A stretch of 64,000 nucleotides of DNA from contig NC_011886.1 of NCBI RefSeq assembly GCF_000022025.1, positions 2,645,209 to 2,709,208 of the forward strand, written 5' to 3'. The notes beneath the pieces were generated by a model. It saw only the letters and a list, made by a program, of their open reading frames with translations, did no database searches and was not told the origin of the DNA. The stretch's first letter is position 1, and each line of letters begins with the position of its first letter. The stretch comes from Pseudarthrobacter chlorophenolicus A6 (GTDB lineage Bacteria > Actinomycetota > Actinomycetes > Actinomycetales > Micrococcaceae). This document shows, piece by piece, positions 42,747-52,768 of the stretch. Made by a program: the position numbers and the translations under genes.

Positions 42747-43143
42747 GACGCACCTCCCTGTCCTGGCACCACGCGTCTGTAGTGCGGGGGTGCCTACCGG
42801 ATACAACCGGCGGCCGGGCAACGCTAGTCCCGGGCCTGCTACGCCTTCGGTGAACGCCTGGTCTTCGTGCCCCTTCTGTTGCCACCGCCTATCAGCCGCA
42901 CGGCTGGCAGCCAGCCGCCCAGGCCGGCCAGCACCGATACCGCGTATGTGCGGTGCTAAAGTACCCGAGGGGATTTCCTCCACAACTTCACACCATGTGG
43001 GTTGTATTGGCTTCACCGCCGATGCGGCCTTTCTCGCTGTCCGGGCGTTGTTCCCGGCGGAAAGCACGCCTGCCCGCGAAAGCTGTGCCGGCACAGGACC
43101 CCGCTCCACGGTGAACCCACAGGTCGAATAACAAGGAGTAGGC
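42747..43143. other. Intergenic region of 397 bp between divergent protease and acyltransferase genes
   Basis: No convincing gene is seen. It must hold two divergent promoters. TAAAGT at 42957-42962 is a possible plus-strand -10, without a good -35. AAGGAG at 43133-43138 is the acyltransferase ribosome-binding site. Confidence 0.4.
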
Positions 43144-45294
43144 GTGACCGGACAGGTCTTGTTCCGAACGCGGTCGGAACTGCGACGTAAAGAATCGGTC
43201 AACGCAACGCGCAAGGACATCCAGGCCCTTCGGGCCATTGCAGTCATGCTCGTGGTCCTCAACCATTTGTGGCCCGTTCGGCTTCCAGGCGGGTACGTCG
43301 GCGTCGATGTATTCTTCGTGATCTCGGGTTACCTGATCTCCAAGCACCTGCTCGGCGAACTGGAACGGTCAGACCGCATCAACCTTGGCCAGTTCTATGC
43401 CCGGCGGATCAGGCGGCTCCTCCCGGCGGCAACGCTAGTGGGCGTCGCTTCACTCCTGGCCGCGTGGGTGCTGCTTCCGTTCTCACGCTGGGTGGCCATT
43501 GCCCAGGAAACCATGGCCTCGGTGCTGTATGTCGAAAACTGGCTGCTGGCCGCCAAGTCCGTGGACTATTCAGCACACAACGAAGCCGCGTCCACTGTGC
43601 AGCACTATTGGTCGCTTTCCGTCGAAGAGCAGTTTTACCTGGTCTGGCCCCTCCTTATGCTCGGACTGTTTACGGCCGCGCTCAGGTTCCAGCTCCGCAG
43701 GCGGGCGTCACTTACCCTGGGGGTCGCCCTTGCCAGTGCCATCGCACTGGTCTTCTGCATCTGGTTTACGTACACCAACAAGAGCCCGGCCTACTTTGTC
43801 ACACCGGCCCGCGTCTGGGAATTCGGCGCCGGGGCTCTGGTAGCGATCGGAGGTGCCCACGCCATGGGAGCCTTGCGCCTGCGGCTGCCCTCCCAAAACC
43901 TGGCCCTCGCCGGGACTGCACAGTGGCTGGGGTACGCCCTGATCGCCTTTTCAGCCCTGACCTTTAATGAGCAGACGTTTTTCCCCGGCTTCGCGGCCGC
44001 GGTTCCCGTCCTCGGCACGGTGCTGGTAATTGCGGCGGGTCCGAACAGCCCCGTCTGGTCGCCCAACCAACTCTTTGCCGCCAAACCGATCCAGTTCGTG
44101 GGCGATGTGTCCTACTCGCTCTACCTGTGGCACTGGCCGCTCATCGTCCTGGCGCCGGCCTTCCTGAGCCACCCGTTGGGTACTTTAGACAAAATCGGCA
44201 TCCTGGCACTGGCCATTGGACTTTCCTACGCCTCCAAGAAACTTGTTGAAGACCCGGGCCGCACCAAACTCCTGAAGGGAACCAAACCGCTCCGCGTCGT
44301 GCTGGTCATGGCGGCCGCCATGGCCACCGTCTGTGCCTTGTGCGGGGGCCTCTTGCTGAGTTTCGGAAAGGCGCAGGAGGCAGAGACAGCCAAGTTGCAG
44401 AATCTTTCCGGGGACCCCTGCTACGGCGCCCGCAGCCTGGACCCGAAAAACAACTGCGGTGACCCCTTTGGCGCTGCACGGGTTGCCAACGTGGGGCCGA
44501 ACGAGGCTCCTCGCTTTGACGCTCCCGAATGCCACCCTGCCGCCGACCCGATCGTCTTTGAGGACCAGAAACTTCTGACGGAATGCGATTTCACCGGTGG
44601 CGCACCGGCGTCCGCAACTGTTTGGCTGATCGGCGACTCGCATGCGGAGCAGTGGAAGAGCGCCCTGTATGAGCTTGCCAGGCTGCATAAGTGGAAGCTG
44701 AAGGAGTCCATGGTGGGTGGTTGTCCCTTCGTCGATGTGAAGCGGGTCGCATTCATGGGCGAACCCGCGGATGACGCACGCTCCCAGAAACGGTGCCTGG
44801 AGTGGAGCCAGAAGGTGACCGACAGGATCGTCCAGGAGAAACCCGGCATGGTTTTCGCTTCCTCCTTCGGAGCCGGCGAAACCATCGACGACGGCACTGG
44901 ACGCCCCCAGTTGGAACAGTACGGCGATGCCGTGGCCAAGCGGTTCCTCGCCTGGACGGGTGCGGGCGCCAGGGTGTTCGTCTTCCGGGATCCCCCATTG
45001 ACCCTGCGGCACAGCAGCCCGGACTGCGTGGCGCTCAACCAGCAACAGCCCATTAACTGCGCGAACACCCGCGCCGAGGCCTTGGTTCCGGACCCGATTG
45101 CGAGTGCGGCCGTCGGCATGGGCAAACCGTCGGTAAAGGTGCTCGATATGTCGGACCAGTTCTGCGACGACCAGACCTGCTACGCGGTCATCGGCGGGCT
45201 GCAGGTCTACGCCGATTTCGACCACGCCTCGCGGAGCTACATCCACTCGCTGATGCCCGTAGTGGCGCAAAGGTTCAACGAGGTGCGGCAGTAA
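43144..45294 (+). CDS. OafA/YrhL-type acyltransferase with C-terminal SGNH domain
   Basis: Membrane O-acyltransferase of 716 residues. The acyltransferase-3 domain covers about residues 20-390 with RKDIQALRAIAVMLVVLNHL, FFVISGYLISKHL, RRIRRLLPAA and YWSLSVEEQFYLVWP. After a last helix near 385-405 comes an outside SGNH domain with the nucleophile in LIGDSHAEQW and the Asp-His pair in DFDHASRSYIHSLMP. Such proteins add acetyl groups to peptidoglycan, teichoic acids or polysaccharides. GTG start with AAGGAG upstream. Its 3' terminator is shared with ssrA. Confidence 0.92.
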   Translation: MTGQVLFRTRSELRRKESVNATRKDIQALRAIAVMLVVLNHLWPVRLPGGYVGVDVFFVISGYLISKHLLGELERSDRINLGQFYARRIRRLLPAATLVGVASLLAAWVLLPFSRWVAIAQETMASVLYVENWLLAAKSVDYSAHNEAASTVQHYWSLSVEEQFYLVWPLLMLGLFTAALRFQLRRRASLTLGVALASAIALVFCIWFTYTNKSPAYFVTPARVWEFGAGALVAIGGAHAMGALRLRLPSQNLALAGTAQWLGYALIAFSALTFNEQTFFPGFAAAVPVLGTVLVIAAGPNSPVWSPNQLFAAKPIQFVGDVSYSLYLWHWPLIVLAPAFLSHPLGTLDKIGILALAIGLSYASKKLVEDPGRTKLLKGTKPLRVVLVMAAAMATVCALCGGLLLSFGKAQEAETAKLQNLSGDPCYGARSLDPKNNCGDPFGAARVANVGPNEAPRFDAPECHPAADPIVFEDQKLLTECDFTGGAPASATVWLIGDSHAEQWKSALYELARLHKWKLKESMVGGCPFVDVKRVAFMGEPADDARSQKRCLEWSQKVTDRIVQEKPGMVFASSFGAGETIDDGTGRPQLEQYGDAVAKRFLAWTGAGARVFVFRDPPLTLRHSSPDCVALNQQQPINCANTRAEALVPDPIASAAVGMGKPSVKVLDMSDQFCDDQTCYAVIGGLQVYADFDHASRSYIHSLMPVVAQRFNEVRQ

Positions 45295-45397
45295 TCCTGC
45301 CTGCAGGGACCTGGGTAGCCGGGCCCTGGGTCTCACTGGTCCAGGGTCCGGCTTTTGCGGGGGCACCGGCCCGGTCAACGAGGGCAAGCCGGGCATA

Positions 45398-45433
45398 GAA
45401 AAACACCCCGGTCCGAAGACCGGGGTGCTTTTC
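45398..45433. terminator. Bidirectional terminator between acyltransferase and ssrA
   Basis: CACCCCGGTC pairs with GACCGGGGTG around a CGAA tetraloop, with AAAAA on one side and CTTTTC on the other, so it works for both converging transcripts. Confidence 0.9.
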
Positions 45434-45481
45434 AGAGACTCGACTCATCCATAAGGGATGTACCGAGCCACCGCGTGGGTG

Positions 45482-45847
45482 TGGAGATGGGGGGAATTGA
45501 ACCCCCGTCCGATGTCGTGTTGTCAGGGCTTCTCCGGGCGCAGTTTGCGTCGGACTTTCTCGGCCCCAGCCATGCTGCAAACAGCTGGCTGATCCGGGCC
45601 CAGTCATCTAAGAGTCCCGTTTACCCCGATGACGGGGGCAAACAGCAGTGGCTATCTAAATGACGCCAGGATCCGGGGCAATAGCAACCTCGGGCTGACG
45701 GACTGTCTTACTGCTTAGGCAGCAAGAGCGAAGTCAGTGCGCTTAGATTCGGCACTTATTGGTTTGCAGACAGCGTTTACGAGATAATTCTGCATCCTCG
45801 GCCCGCTTCACCTGTCGCGACTAACATCGTCGAAACCGATCATCCCC
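45482..45847 (-). ncRNA. ssrA: Transfer-messenger RNA (ssrA)
   Basis: Single-piece tmRNA of about 366 bases that rescues stalled ribosomes. The 5' end GGGGATG pairs with CATCTCC near the 3' end (one G-T pair), followed by discriminator A; the CCA is not encoded. The 5' part contains GATCGGTTTCGACGATGTTA and the 3' part GGGGGTTCAATTCCCCCCAT, the T arm. The tag reading frame at 45753-45715 encodes AESKRTDFALAA then TAA. It lies 101 bp downstream of smpB on the same strand. Confidence 0.97.
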
Positions 45848-45947
45848 GTATTTTGTTACCAATCAATTTTACCCAATCCCGCGGGCGTACCCGCCGGACT
45901 ATTTATAGTAACGCATGTTGTGCCGGATTCATTCCGGGCACCACCGC

Positions 45948-46424
45948 TCAGCCGCGCCGCCTGTTGCGTTCCCGCATCTCGCGCTGGGCCTCGCGGTTGT
46001 CCTGTTGTTCGCGGAGTGTCTGGCGTTTGTCGTACTCACGCTTACCGCGGGCCACGCCGATTTCAACCTTCGCGCGGCCGTCCACAAAGTAGAGCTGAAG
46101 CGGCACGATGGTGTAGCCGGCTTCCTGGACCTTGCGGGAGATCTTGATGAGCTCTTCGCGGTGCAGGAGCAACTTGCGGCGCCGCCGGGCAGCGTGGTTT
46201 GTCCAGCTGCCCTGGTTGTACTCCGGAATGTGGATGGCTTCCATCCACAGTTCGTCGTTGTAGAAGGTGCAGAAGCCGTCCACCATGGACGCGTGCCCCT
46301 CGCGGAGGGATTTCACTTCGGTGCCCATCAGCGCGATGCCGGCCTCGTAGGTATCCAGCACGTGGTAATCATGCCGGGCCTTGCGGTTGGTGGCCACCAC
46401 CTTACGGCCACTTTCTTTGGGCAC
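45948..46424 (-). CDS. smpB: SsrA-binding protein SmpB
   Basis: tmRNA partner of 158 residues with VVATNRKARHDYHVLDTYEA, the conserved GTEVKSLREG, and a basic Arg-rich C-terminal tail (REMRERNRRRG) that enters the empty mRNA channel. GTG at 46424 has GAGGAG seven bases upstream and gives the usual PKESGRKVV start. It lies directly upstream of ssrA. Confidence 0.96.
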   Translation of the reverse strand: MPKESGRKVVATNRKARHDYHVLDTYEAGIALMGTEVKSLREGHASMVDGFCTFYNDELWMEAIHIPEYNQGSWTNHAARRRRKLLLHREELIKISRKVQEAGYTIVPLQLYFVDGRAKVEIGVARGKREYDKRQTLREQQDNREAQREMRERNRRRG

Positions 46425-46506
46425 GGAACAGCTCCTCAATCGAATCGAAATGTCCTCCGGCCGGGTCCCAGCGGAGTCATACCAGTGTACGGCAGGGCCG
46501 CACGCC

Positions 46507-47931
46507 CTAGAGCAGGCCCATCGGGTCGACGGCGGCGCCGTTCAGCCAGGTTTCGAAGTGGGCGTGGCAGCCGGTGGAGTTGCCCGTACTGCCGGAGTAA
46601 GCGATGAGCTGGCCCTGCGAAACCCGCTGCCCATTCGACACCACGATGCTGGAGTTGTGGTAGTAGATCGTGGTCAGCGAGTTGCCCTGCACCACTCCGT
46701 GGTCCAGCTTCACCCGCCAGCCGCCGCCGTCAGCTGAGTTCCAACCGGAGCTGAAGACCTCACCGGCCGCTGCGGCGTACACCGGGGTACCGCAGGCGGC
46801 ACCGAAATCGATGCCGGTGTGGACATAGCCGCCCTGGCCGTAGAAATCGATGGTCCCCGGCGGGGTGGTGCGCCAACCAAAGCCGGACGTGATGGGAATG
46901 CTGCCGTCGAACGGATGGCGGAGGCCGAAGGCCGACGGCGATCCGGCAGCAGGCGGTACGTACGGCTGGACCGGCGGTGCGGGGCGGTTCGCTGCCGCGG
47001 CCGCCGCGGCAGCAGCGGCAGCAGCCGCTTCCGCCAGCCGGCGCTGCTCGGCTTCCCATGCCTCCCGCGCCCTGCGATCCCGCTCGGCGATCTCGTTGGC
47101 CACCTGGTTCTGGCTTGCCTGGACTCCGGCGAGCTGGGCCTGGATTCCCGGCTTGGCGGCCTGCAGCTCGGCGTCCAGGCGCGTCGTATCAGCGATCAGC
47201 TGGTCAACCTGGGCTTTCTTGGCTGCGGCTTCATCGCGGGCCGCCTTCTCACGCTCAAGGGCGGCGTCAGCCTTGGCCTTCAGATCCTTGATTTCCGCTT
47301 CCACGGCCTGCAGGCGCGCCTCGGAGTTGACGTTGGTGGCGTTTTGCTGGCTCAGCTTGTCCATGGCAGCGTTCTGGCTGCGCATGGCCTGGTCTGCCAA
47401 GTCCATGGTGTCGGTAAGGCTGCCGCCGTTGTTGGAACCGAAGAACAGCGACAGGTTGGACGGGACACCGCCGGACTTGTAGGCCTGCGTGGCGATCTGG
47501 CCGATCAGTTTCTTGGTGTCGGCGATCTTCTGCTTGTCCGTTTCCAGCTGCTGGGTGATTTTCGCCTTGTTCTGCTGGGCCATGTCAACGCGGGCGGACA
47601 GTGCCTCGACTTCCTTGACTGCGCTGGCAACGCGCCCCTGCGCTTCGAGCAGCGCCTGCTGGGCGCCGGGCAGCTGGCCCTGGTACAGGACCAGGTCGCC
47701 GGCGGCCTTGGCGATCCGCGAGTCAACAAACTCCAGGGACTGTTGGACGCGTTGCGCCTCTGCCTGGAGCGCGGCCTGCTTGTCCTCCAGCTCATCGGCG
47801 AATGCCGGTGCTGTGGAAGAGGCCAGCCCGGAAGCGAGTACGACGGCGAGTACCCCGCTCAGGAGCGCCGAGCGGCGCGCGGCGTGGCGCCTCGGTCGCA
47901 GGCGTGCGGGATTTTCTGACGTTACGTTCAT
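46507..47931 (-). CDS. Secreted M23 peptidase with coiled coil (FtsEX partner)
   Basis: A 474-residue exported protein: signal peptide (RRHAARRSALLSGVLAVVLA to AFA), a long coiled coil at about 30-290 with many Glu/Gln/Lys/Ala heptads, an Ala-rich stretch, then an M23 (LytM) domain with HTGIDFGAACGTPV and HAHFETW as zinc-binding motifs. It is built like EnvC and NlpD-type proteins. As it follows ftsX by 27 bp, it is probably the cell-wall hydrolase or activator controlled by FtsEX. ATG at 47931 has AAGGA seven bases upstream. Confidence 0.92.
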   Translation of the reverse strand: MNVTSENPARLRPRRHAARRSALLSGVLAVVLASGLASSTAPAFADELEDKQAALQAEAQRVQQSLEFVDSRIAKAAGDLVLYQGQLPGAQQALLEAQGRVASAVKEVEALSARVDMAQQNKAKITQQLETDKQKIADTKKLIGQIATQAYKSGGVPSNLSLFFGSNNGGSLTDTMDLADQAMRSQNAAMDKLSQQNATNVNSEARLQAVEAEIKDLKAKADAALEREKAARDEAAAKKAQVDQLIADTTRLDAELQAAKPGIQAQLAGVQASQNQVANEIAERDRRAREAWEAEQRRLAEAAAAAAAAAAAAANRPAPPVQPYVPPAAGSPSAFGLRHPFDGSIPITSGFGWRTTPPGTIDFYGQGGYVHTGIDFGAACGTPVYAAAAGEVFSSGWNSADGGGWRVKLDHGVVQGNSLTTIYYHNSSIVVSNGQRVSQGQLIAYSGSTGNSTGCHAHFETWLNGAAVDPMGLL

Positions 47932-47958
47932 CGGCATTCCTTGGTCGGTTTGCATAGC

Positions 47959-48873
47959 CTAAACGCGCAAATATCTGCGGAGGGTCAAGAGGGACGAAAT
48001 TCCAGCCAAGGATCCGCCAAGGATTAACAGAGCGGGTACCAGTATCAGCGTCTGGCCCGAGGAGATGAACGCTGTGTCCGGATACTGCTTGGACATGTAC
48101 TCGCCCAGGAAGAAGTGGGCCACGGCCCACAGCGTTGCCGAGGCAAGGGCTGCCCCGATCACCGCTGCTATGACGCCTTCGAGGATGAACGGCAGCTGGA
48201 TGACTGTTTTCGATGCGCCCACGAGGCGCATGATCCCGGTTTCCCGCCGGCGGCTGAAGGCCGAGAGCCGGATGGTGGTGGCTATCAGCAGGATGGCACA
48301 GACGATCATGACGCCGGCGATACCCACCGCAACAAGGGACGCCCCGTTCATCACCGAGAAAAGCCGCTCCAGCAGCTGACGCTGGTCGATCACGGTTTCC
48401 ACTCCGGGTTGTGAGCTGAAGGTTTCACTGATGATTTCGTACTTTTCCGGGTCCTTCATGTTGATCCGGAAGGATGCCGGCAACTGGTCCGGGGTGACGG
48501 AATCGACGATCGGTGAGTTCGAGAACTGGTCCTTGAAGTGCTTGTAGGCGTCTTCCTTGGACTCAAACTGGAAGTCGTTGATGTACTGGGCCACAGCCGG
48601 TGACTCGAGCAGGGTGTTGAGGCTGTCCTGCTGTTCCGGGGTGACCGAACCGCCTGCGCAGCCGGTGGCAGTCGAGCCGTCGCTGCAGAGGAAGACGGCG
48701 ACCTGTACTTTGTCGTACCAGTAGCCCTTCATCTGGTTGATCTGCATCTGCAGCATGCCGGCTGCACCCACGAACGTCAGCGAGACGAACGTGACCAGGA
48801 TGACTGAGACCACCATCGAAAGGTTGCGGCGCAGCCCGCTGCCGATTTCGGAAAGGATGAACGCCAGCCTCAT
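47959..48873 (-). CDS. ftsX: Cell division protein FtsX
   Basis: Membrane subunit of 304 residues. One N-terminal helix, a large extracellular domain (about 45-165, with two Cys in [12 protein letters not shown]), then three helices that include [14 protein letters not shown] and the final [10 protein letters not shown]. It transmits ATP-driven signals from FtsE to the periplasmic peptidase next door. The start overlaps the ftsE stop by 4 bp. Confidence 0.95.
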   Translation of the reverse strand: MRLAFILSEIGSGLRRNLSMVVSVILVTFVSLTFVGAAGMLQMQINQMKGYWYDKVQVAVFLCSDGSTATGCAGGSVTPEQQDSLNTLLESPAVAQYINDFQFESKEDAYKHFKDQFSNSPIVDSVTPDQLPASFRINMKDPEKYEIISETFSSQPGVETVIDQRQLLERLFSVMNGASLVAVGIAGVMIVCAILLIATTIRLSAFSRRRETGIMRLVGASKTVIQLPFILEGVIAAVIGAALASATLWAVAHFFLGEYMSKQYPDTAFISSGQTLILVPALLILGGSLAGISSLLTLRRYLRV

Positions 48874-49658
48874 CGCTGTGCCTCACCTTCGCTGCCGTCG
48901 TCCGCGGGGCGGGCATCGGGTTCGTCCCTGCCACTGGCGTCCTTGAGCCGGCGGGACTGCCCGATGACCGGAATCATCGAGGTGTAGAGTGCCTTGGCTT
49001 CGTCGCGGATCACCACGCCGTTCTTGAGCTCCACCACCCGTTTACGCATTTCGTTGACGATGTCGTCGTCGTGGGTGGCCATGACCACCGTGGTGCCATT
49101 CTGGTTGATCTTGTCCAGCACTCCCATGATGCCCATGGAGGTGGTGGGGTCCAGGTTTCCTGTCGGTTCGTCAGCGAGGAGGATGCCGGGGCGGTTTACG
49201 ACTGCGCGGGCAATGGCGACGCGCTGCTGCTCGCCGCCGGAGAGCTCGTGGGGCATCCGGTGCTCCTTGCCTTCGAGCCCCACGGTCTTCAGGACCTCGG
49301 GGACGGTGTCGCGGATGACGCTGCGGCTCTTGCCGATGACCTGCATGGCGAAAGCCACGTTGGCGAAGACGTTCTTTTGGGGCAGGAGACGGAAGTCCTG
49401 GAACACGACGCCGATGCCGCGGCGGAGGCGGGGTACCCGCCAGCTTGAGATCTTCGCGACATTCTGGCCGGCAACGTAGACGGCTCCCGAGGTGGCGCGG
49501 TCCTCTTTGAGCACGAGCCGGAGGAACGTTGATTTTCCGGAGCCTGATGCTCCGACGAGGAAAGCAAATTCGCCGCGGTCTATCTCAAGGTTGATGGAGT
49601 CCAGCGCCGGCCGGGCTTTCTGGTCGTAGACCTTGGTGACATTTTCGAATCGGATCAT
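48870..49658 (-). CDS. ftsE: Cell division ATP-binding protein FtsE
   Basis: ABC ATPase of 262 residues: Walker [11 protein letters not shown]-loop FQDFRLLP, signature LSGGEQQR, Walker [14 protein letters not shown]-loop THDDD. The last 45 residues extend beyond the usual FtsE end and are Asp/Glu/Arg-rich. ATG at 49658 gives the conserved [11 protein letters not shown] start. It lies between prfB and ftsX. Confidence 0.95.
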   Translation of the reverse strand: MIRFENVTKVYDQKARPALDSINLEIDRGEFAFLVGASGSGKSTFLRLVLKEDRATSGAVYVAGQNVAKISSWRVPRLRRGIGVVFQDFRLLPQKNVFANVAFAMQVIGKSRSVIRDTVPEVLKTVGLEGKEHRMPHELSGGEQQRVAIARAVVNRPGILLADEPTGNLDPTTSMGIMGVLDKINQNGTTVVMATHDDDIVNEMRKRVVELKNGVVIRDEAKALYTSMIPVIGQSRRLKDASGRDEPDARPADDGSEGEAQR

Positions 49659-49841
49659 GGCCCTAAGTACCCTGCAGGGCATGGCTGATTCGGAATGCAG
49701 CCCAGTTCTGCAGCCGGTGCACGGGTTTTCGTTGGGGGAAGTAGGGCCCCGGCCCCTCGACTATACGCAGGAATGACCGGCTAATACGCGGCTTTGGGGG
49801 CGTGTCGCGGTATGCCGGTCTGAGGCGGCGGTGTTCCGGTC

Positions 49842-50957
49842 CTACTTCTCAGCGTTGCGGTTGTCCGTGCGCCACCGGATCCCGGCGTCGATGAAGTCGT
49901 CGATCTCGCCGTCGAAAACTGCCGACGTGTTGCCCACCTCGTGTTCGGTGCGCAGATCCTTGACCATCTGGTACGGATTCAGGACGTATGAGCGCATCTG
50001 GTCTCCCCAGGATGCCTTGACGTCCCCGGCCAGGGCCTTCTTCTCAGCGTCTTCCTGTTCCTTCTTCAGCAGCAGAAGGCGGGACTGCAGGACGCGCATG
50101 GCAGCGGCCCGGTTCTGCAGCTGTGACTTTTCGTTCTGCATCGACACCACTACGCCGGTGGGGATATGCGTGAGCCGGACAGCAGAGTCCGTGGTGTTGA
50201 CGGACTGGCCGCCCGGACCGGACGACCGGAAAACGTCCACCCGAATCTCGTTATCCGGGATGTCGATCGAGTCTGTCTGCTCGATCAGCGGGATGACCTC
50301 CACCGCGGCGAAGGACGTTTGGCGCCGCCCCTGGTTATCGAAGGGGCTGATCCGTACCAGCCGGTGGGTGCCGGCCTCAACGCTGAGGGTGCCGAACGCG
50401 TACGGGGCCTTGACCTCGAACGTGGCCGATTTGAGTCCGGCTTCCTCGGCGTATGACGTGTCCATGACGGTGGTGGGATACCCGTGGCGCTCTGCCCAGC
50501 GCAGATACATCCGCATCAGCATTTCCGCGAAGTCGGCGGCGTCCACGCCGCCGGCACCGGCACGGATCGAGACAACAGCCTCACGCTCGTCGTACTCGCC
50601 GGACAGGAGGGTGACCACCTCCAGGTTCTTCAGCGCTTTTTGGATCGACTCCAGCTCCGCGGCGGCCTCTCCCATGGAGTCGGCGTCACCTTCGTCCTGG
50701 CCGAGCTCCACCAGGACTTCAAGATCATCAATGCGCGATGCCAAGGTGGTCAGCCGCTCAAGCTCTGACTGCCGGTGTGAGAGCCGGGACGTGATTTTCT
50801 GGGCCGCGGCGGGGTCGTCCCACAGGTCCGGCTCCCCCGCGCGCTCACTGAGTTCGGCGATGTCTTCCCTCAGCGCCTCCATATCGGTAACCCGTTCAAT
50901 GGACTCGTAGGTGGCGCGGAGGGCGCGGATTTCAGCGGAAAAATCAATATTGGCCAT
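49842..50957 (-). CDS. prfB: Peptide chain release factor 2
   Basis: Release factor for UGA and UAA, 371 residues. The GGQ catalytic motif is in [18 protein letters not shown] and the codon-reading motif SPF in [17 protein letters not shown]. The frame is continuous from [13 protein letters not shown], so the programmed +1 frameshift that controls prfB in many bacteria is absent here. The order prfB-ftsE-ftsX-...-smpB-ssrA is conserved in actinobacteria. Confidence 0.96.
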   Translation of the reverse strand: MANIDFSAEIRALRATYESIERVTDMEALREDIAELSERAGEPDLWDDPAAAQKITSRLSHRQSELERLTTLASRIDDLEVLVELGQDEGDADSMGEAAAELESIQKALKNLEVVTLLSGEYDEREAVVSIRAGAGGVDAADFAEMLMRMYLRWAERHGYPTTVMDTSYAEEAGLKSATFEVKAPYAFGTLSVEAGTHRLVRISPFDNQGRRQTSFAAVEVIPLIEQTDSIDIPDNEIRVDVFRSSGPGGQSVNTTDSAVRLTHIPTGVVVSMQNEKSQLQNRAAAMRVLQSRLLLLKKEQEDAEKKALAGDVKASWGDQMRSYVLNPYQMVKDLRTEHEVGNTSAVFDGEIDDFIDAGIRWRTDNRNAEK

Positions 50958-51022
50958 GGTCGTTTAAGCCTACGCTATCCCGCGAAAGGGACTGTTCTCC
51001 GAACCCGGCCGGGTTCGGCTGC

Positions 51023-51466
51023 CTACCGTGTTAGCCGCGAGCGCGCTGTCGACGTCGCTTCAATCAGGATTCCGTCCGGAACCAGGAAGTTCACCACCGG
51101 CGGATGGACCGCGGCGGTGAGCACCACAACAGCGGTAGAGCCGTCCGGGGTACCGGTTGCCCCGGCAACTGCCAAGGCGTCAAACCGTGCCGAAGCGGGA
51201 CTCCTGGCAACAAAGTCAGCCGCGACATTCCGGACCCGTGCGGGGTTGAGGACGGCAGATGGGCTGCCGCCCTCGGAAGCCACCTCACCCAATGTGTAGC
51301 TGTCCGCTGCTGCGAGGGAAGCACCGTCCGCCAGGGACAGGAGGCGCTTATGTTCCAGGTAGACGGATGAAATTCCCATCACGACTGTGGCCACCAGCAG
51401 TGCCAACGCCACATACCCGATAATCATCACCGTTATCTGTCCGTCCTCGGATGTCGGCTCCCTCAC
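51023..51466 (-). CDS. TadG-like pilus assembly protein (Rv3654c type)
   Basis: A 147-residue protein with one N-terminal membrane helix preceded by EDGQITVM, then ADGASLAAADSYTLGE, the pattern of TadE/TadG-type secretion-neighbourhood proteins in actinobacteria. GTG start overlapping the preceding gene by 4 bp. Last gene of the tad operon. Confidence 0.8.
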   Translation of the reverse strand: MREPTSEDGQITVMIIGYVALALLVATVVMGISSVYLEHKRLLSLADGASLAAADSYTLGEVASEGGSPSAVLNPARVRNVAADFVARSPASARFDALAVAGATGTPDGSTAVVVLTAAVHPPVVNFLVPDGILIEATSTARSRLTR

Positions 51467-51984
51467 CGGAACCTCCCCACAATCTGGGTAGCGGCCGCCT
51501 CCACCTCGGTGGCAGAGAGCCGGATGCCATCCTGGAACGGAACGAACGGCAGTGGGATGGACAACCTCACGGTGACGGTCACGGCAGAACCCGGCGCGAG
51601 ACAGTCAGCAGGGTCGCAGGTGGTTGCCATTGAGGCCTGGTCAGGGCTGTGCCCAAAGTCGGCCAATGCCAACGCCACGGCCTGCTCCGCGGCCGCCCGG
51701 GCTGACGCGCTGTCGGGTTGTGCGACGTAGACCTTCGCAGCCTGGTCGGCCGCCCCCACCACAGCGAACGAGCCTCCCTGCATCTGCGCGACGGTGATGA
51801 TGAAGTAAACGAGCGGGACCATCAGGAGCAGCGCAAGAAACGTGAACTCCACAACCGCACTTCCCTGCTCACTGCGCCCGGCCGCTTGCCCGCCGGATGA
51901 TTCCGGTCCTCGGCACAGTGCCCTCAGCAACCGGCAACGGGCACTTCGGAGCACCCGCCGGGAGTCACGGCTGTACCGCGGCAT
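51463..51984 (-). CDS. TadE-like pseudopilin, second copy
   Basis: A 173-residue protein with EQGSAVVEFTFLALLLMVPL. Gly before Ser, with Glu at position +5, fits the prepilin peptidase G/xxxxE site of TadE proteins. The basic N-terminal part of 40 residues is long, so a later start is possible, though the gene overlaps the previous stop by 20 bp. The C-terminal domain has a CDPADC pair that could form a disulfide. Confidence 0.82.
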   Translation of the reverse strand: MPRYSRDSRRVLRSARCRLLRALCRGPESSGGQAAGRSEQGSAVVEFTFLALLLMVPLVYFIITVAQMQGGSFAVVGAADQAAKVYVAQPDSASARAAAEQAVALALADFGHSPDQASMATTCDPADCLAPGSAVTVTVRLSIPLPFVPFQDGIRLSATEVEAAATQIVGRFR

Positions 51985-52381
51985 GTCCCGTCACCTCCAA
52001 CATTTCCCGGGGTCCAATTAACCCCACTACAGGCATGGGAGCCCGGACCGTTACTTCCAGCGTCCGAAGCCCCTGGACTGTCACTTCGCCAGTGCTGACC
52101 TCCTCAGCGAAGGATGGGTTCAGGGCAGTCATGATGAGGGCGCGGGTCCGTTCTTCCGCATCACCGGGACCCCGGTCCGCGAGCGTTCCATACCGCGCGC
52201 CGGAAGCTGCCGCGTCAATCAGCGTGTTCCGGACGTGCAGTACGAGGGTCAGTTGGAGAATTGCCAGGAAGAACATCGTGAGCAGGCCACCCACCAGCAC
52301 AAAATCCACGACTGCCGACCCCTGTTCCCGGCCACGGACACCTGGCTGACCACGACCGGCGGCGCGTACGGAAGCCGCCAT
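51965..52381 (-). CDS. TadE-like pseudopilin, first copy
   Basis: A 138-residue protein with REQGSAVVDFVLVGGLLTMF and a TadE-type body (LVLHVRNTLIDAAASGARYG). The +5 residue after the putative cleavage glycine is Asp rather than Glu. ATG at 52381, five bases after the stop of the pilin-like gene. Confidence 0.82.
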   Translation of the reverse strand: MAASVRAAGRGQPGVRGREQGSAVVDFVLVGGLLTMFFLAILQLTLVLHVRNTLIDAAASGARYGTLADRGPGDAEERTRALIMTALNPSFAEEVSTGEVTVQGLRTLEVTVRAPMPVVGLIGPREMLEVTGHAAVQP

Positions 52382-52385
52382 GGGG

Positions 52386-52679
52386 CTAGTTGCCCACCTT
52401 GTCCATAGCCTGGTTGAACATGGCCTCAAGAGCGGGCCCGGCCAGCGCGAGCAGGGCAGCCACGAGCACCGCGGACATCAGGGTGATCATGACCCACCCA
52501 GGCACATCGCCCCTCTCGGGATCATCGGCAACGCGGGTCAGCCCGCGCTGTTGGGCGCGGCGCCGGACGGCAGGGAAACGGTATGGAGCCGCGCGCCGGA
52601 CGCCCTTGCCCGCCCAGGCGCCAGGTGCGGCGGCTACCGCCATCAGCAATACGGCCCAGCGGAGTACTTGAGTCTTCAT
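52386..52679 (-). CDS. Pilin-like small membrane protein of the tad locus
   Basis: A 97-residue protein in the place where Tad loci encode the Flp pilin. It has a signal-like N-terminus (LRWAVLLMAVAAAPGAWA), a basic middle part and a C-terminal hydrophobic helix, DVPGWVMITLMSAVLVAALL, followed by FNQAMDKVGN. The helix near a Gly resembles a class III pilin, but the Glu at +5 is missing and the long N-terminal part is unusual. An internal ATG would shorten it. AGGAAG lies five bases before the ATG at 52679. Confidence 0.65.
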   Translation of the reverse strand: MKTQVLRWAVLLMAVAAAPGAWAGKGVRRAAPYRFPAVRRRAQQRGLTRVADDPERGDVPGWVMITLMSAVLVAALLALAGPALEAMFNQAMDKVGN

Positions 52680-52768
52680 TTGCTCTTCCTATCCCTTGTT
52701 GTTTTCCATGTCCGTGACGGCGTTGCCTGAGACTGCGTGCTGTCCTTGACCCGGTCCGTTGACGCCAT
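52676..52768 (-). CDS. Possible 30-residue reading frame between tadC and the pilin-like gene
   Basis: Its ATG overlaps the tadC stop (TAATG) and its TGA overlaps the next ATG, so it could be translated by coupling. The product is Ser/Thr/Lys-rich with no hydrophobic segment and no likeness I know. It may equally be a spacer that lets ribosomes pass from tadC to the pilin-like gene. Confidence 0.2.
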   Translation of the reverse strand: MASTDRVKDSTQSQATPSRTWKTTRDRKSK

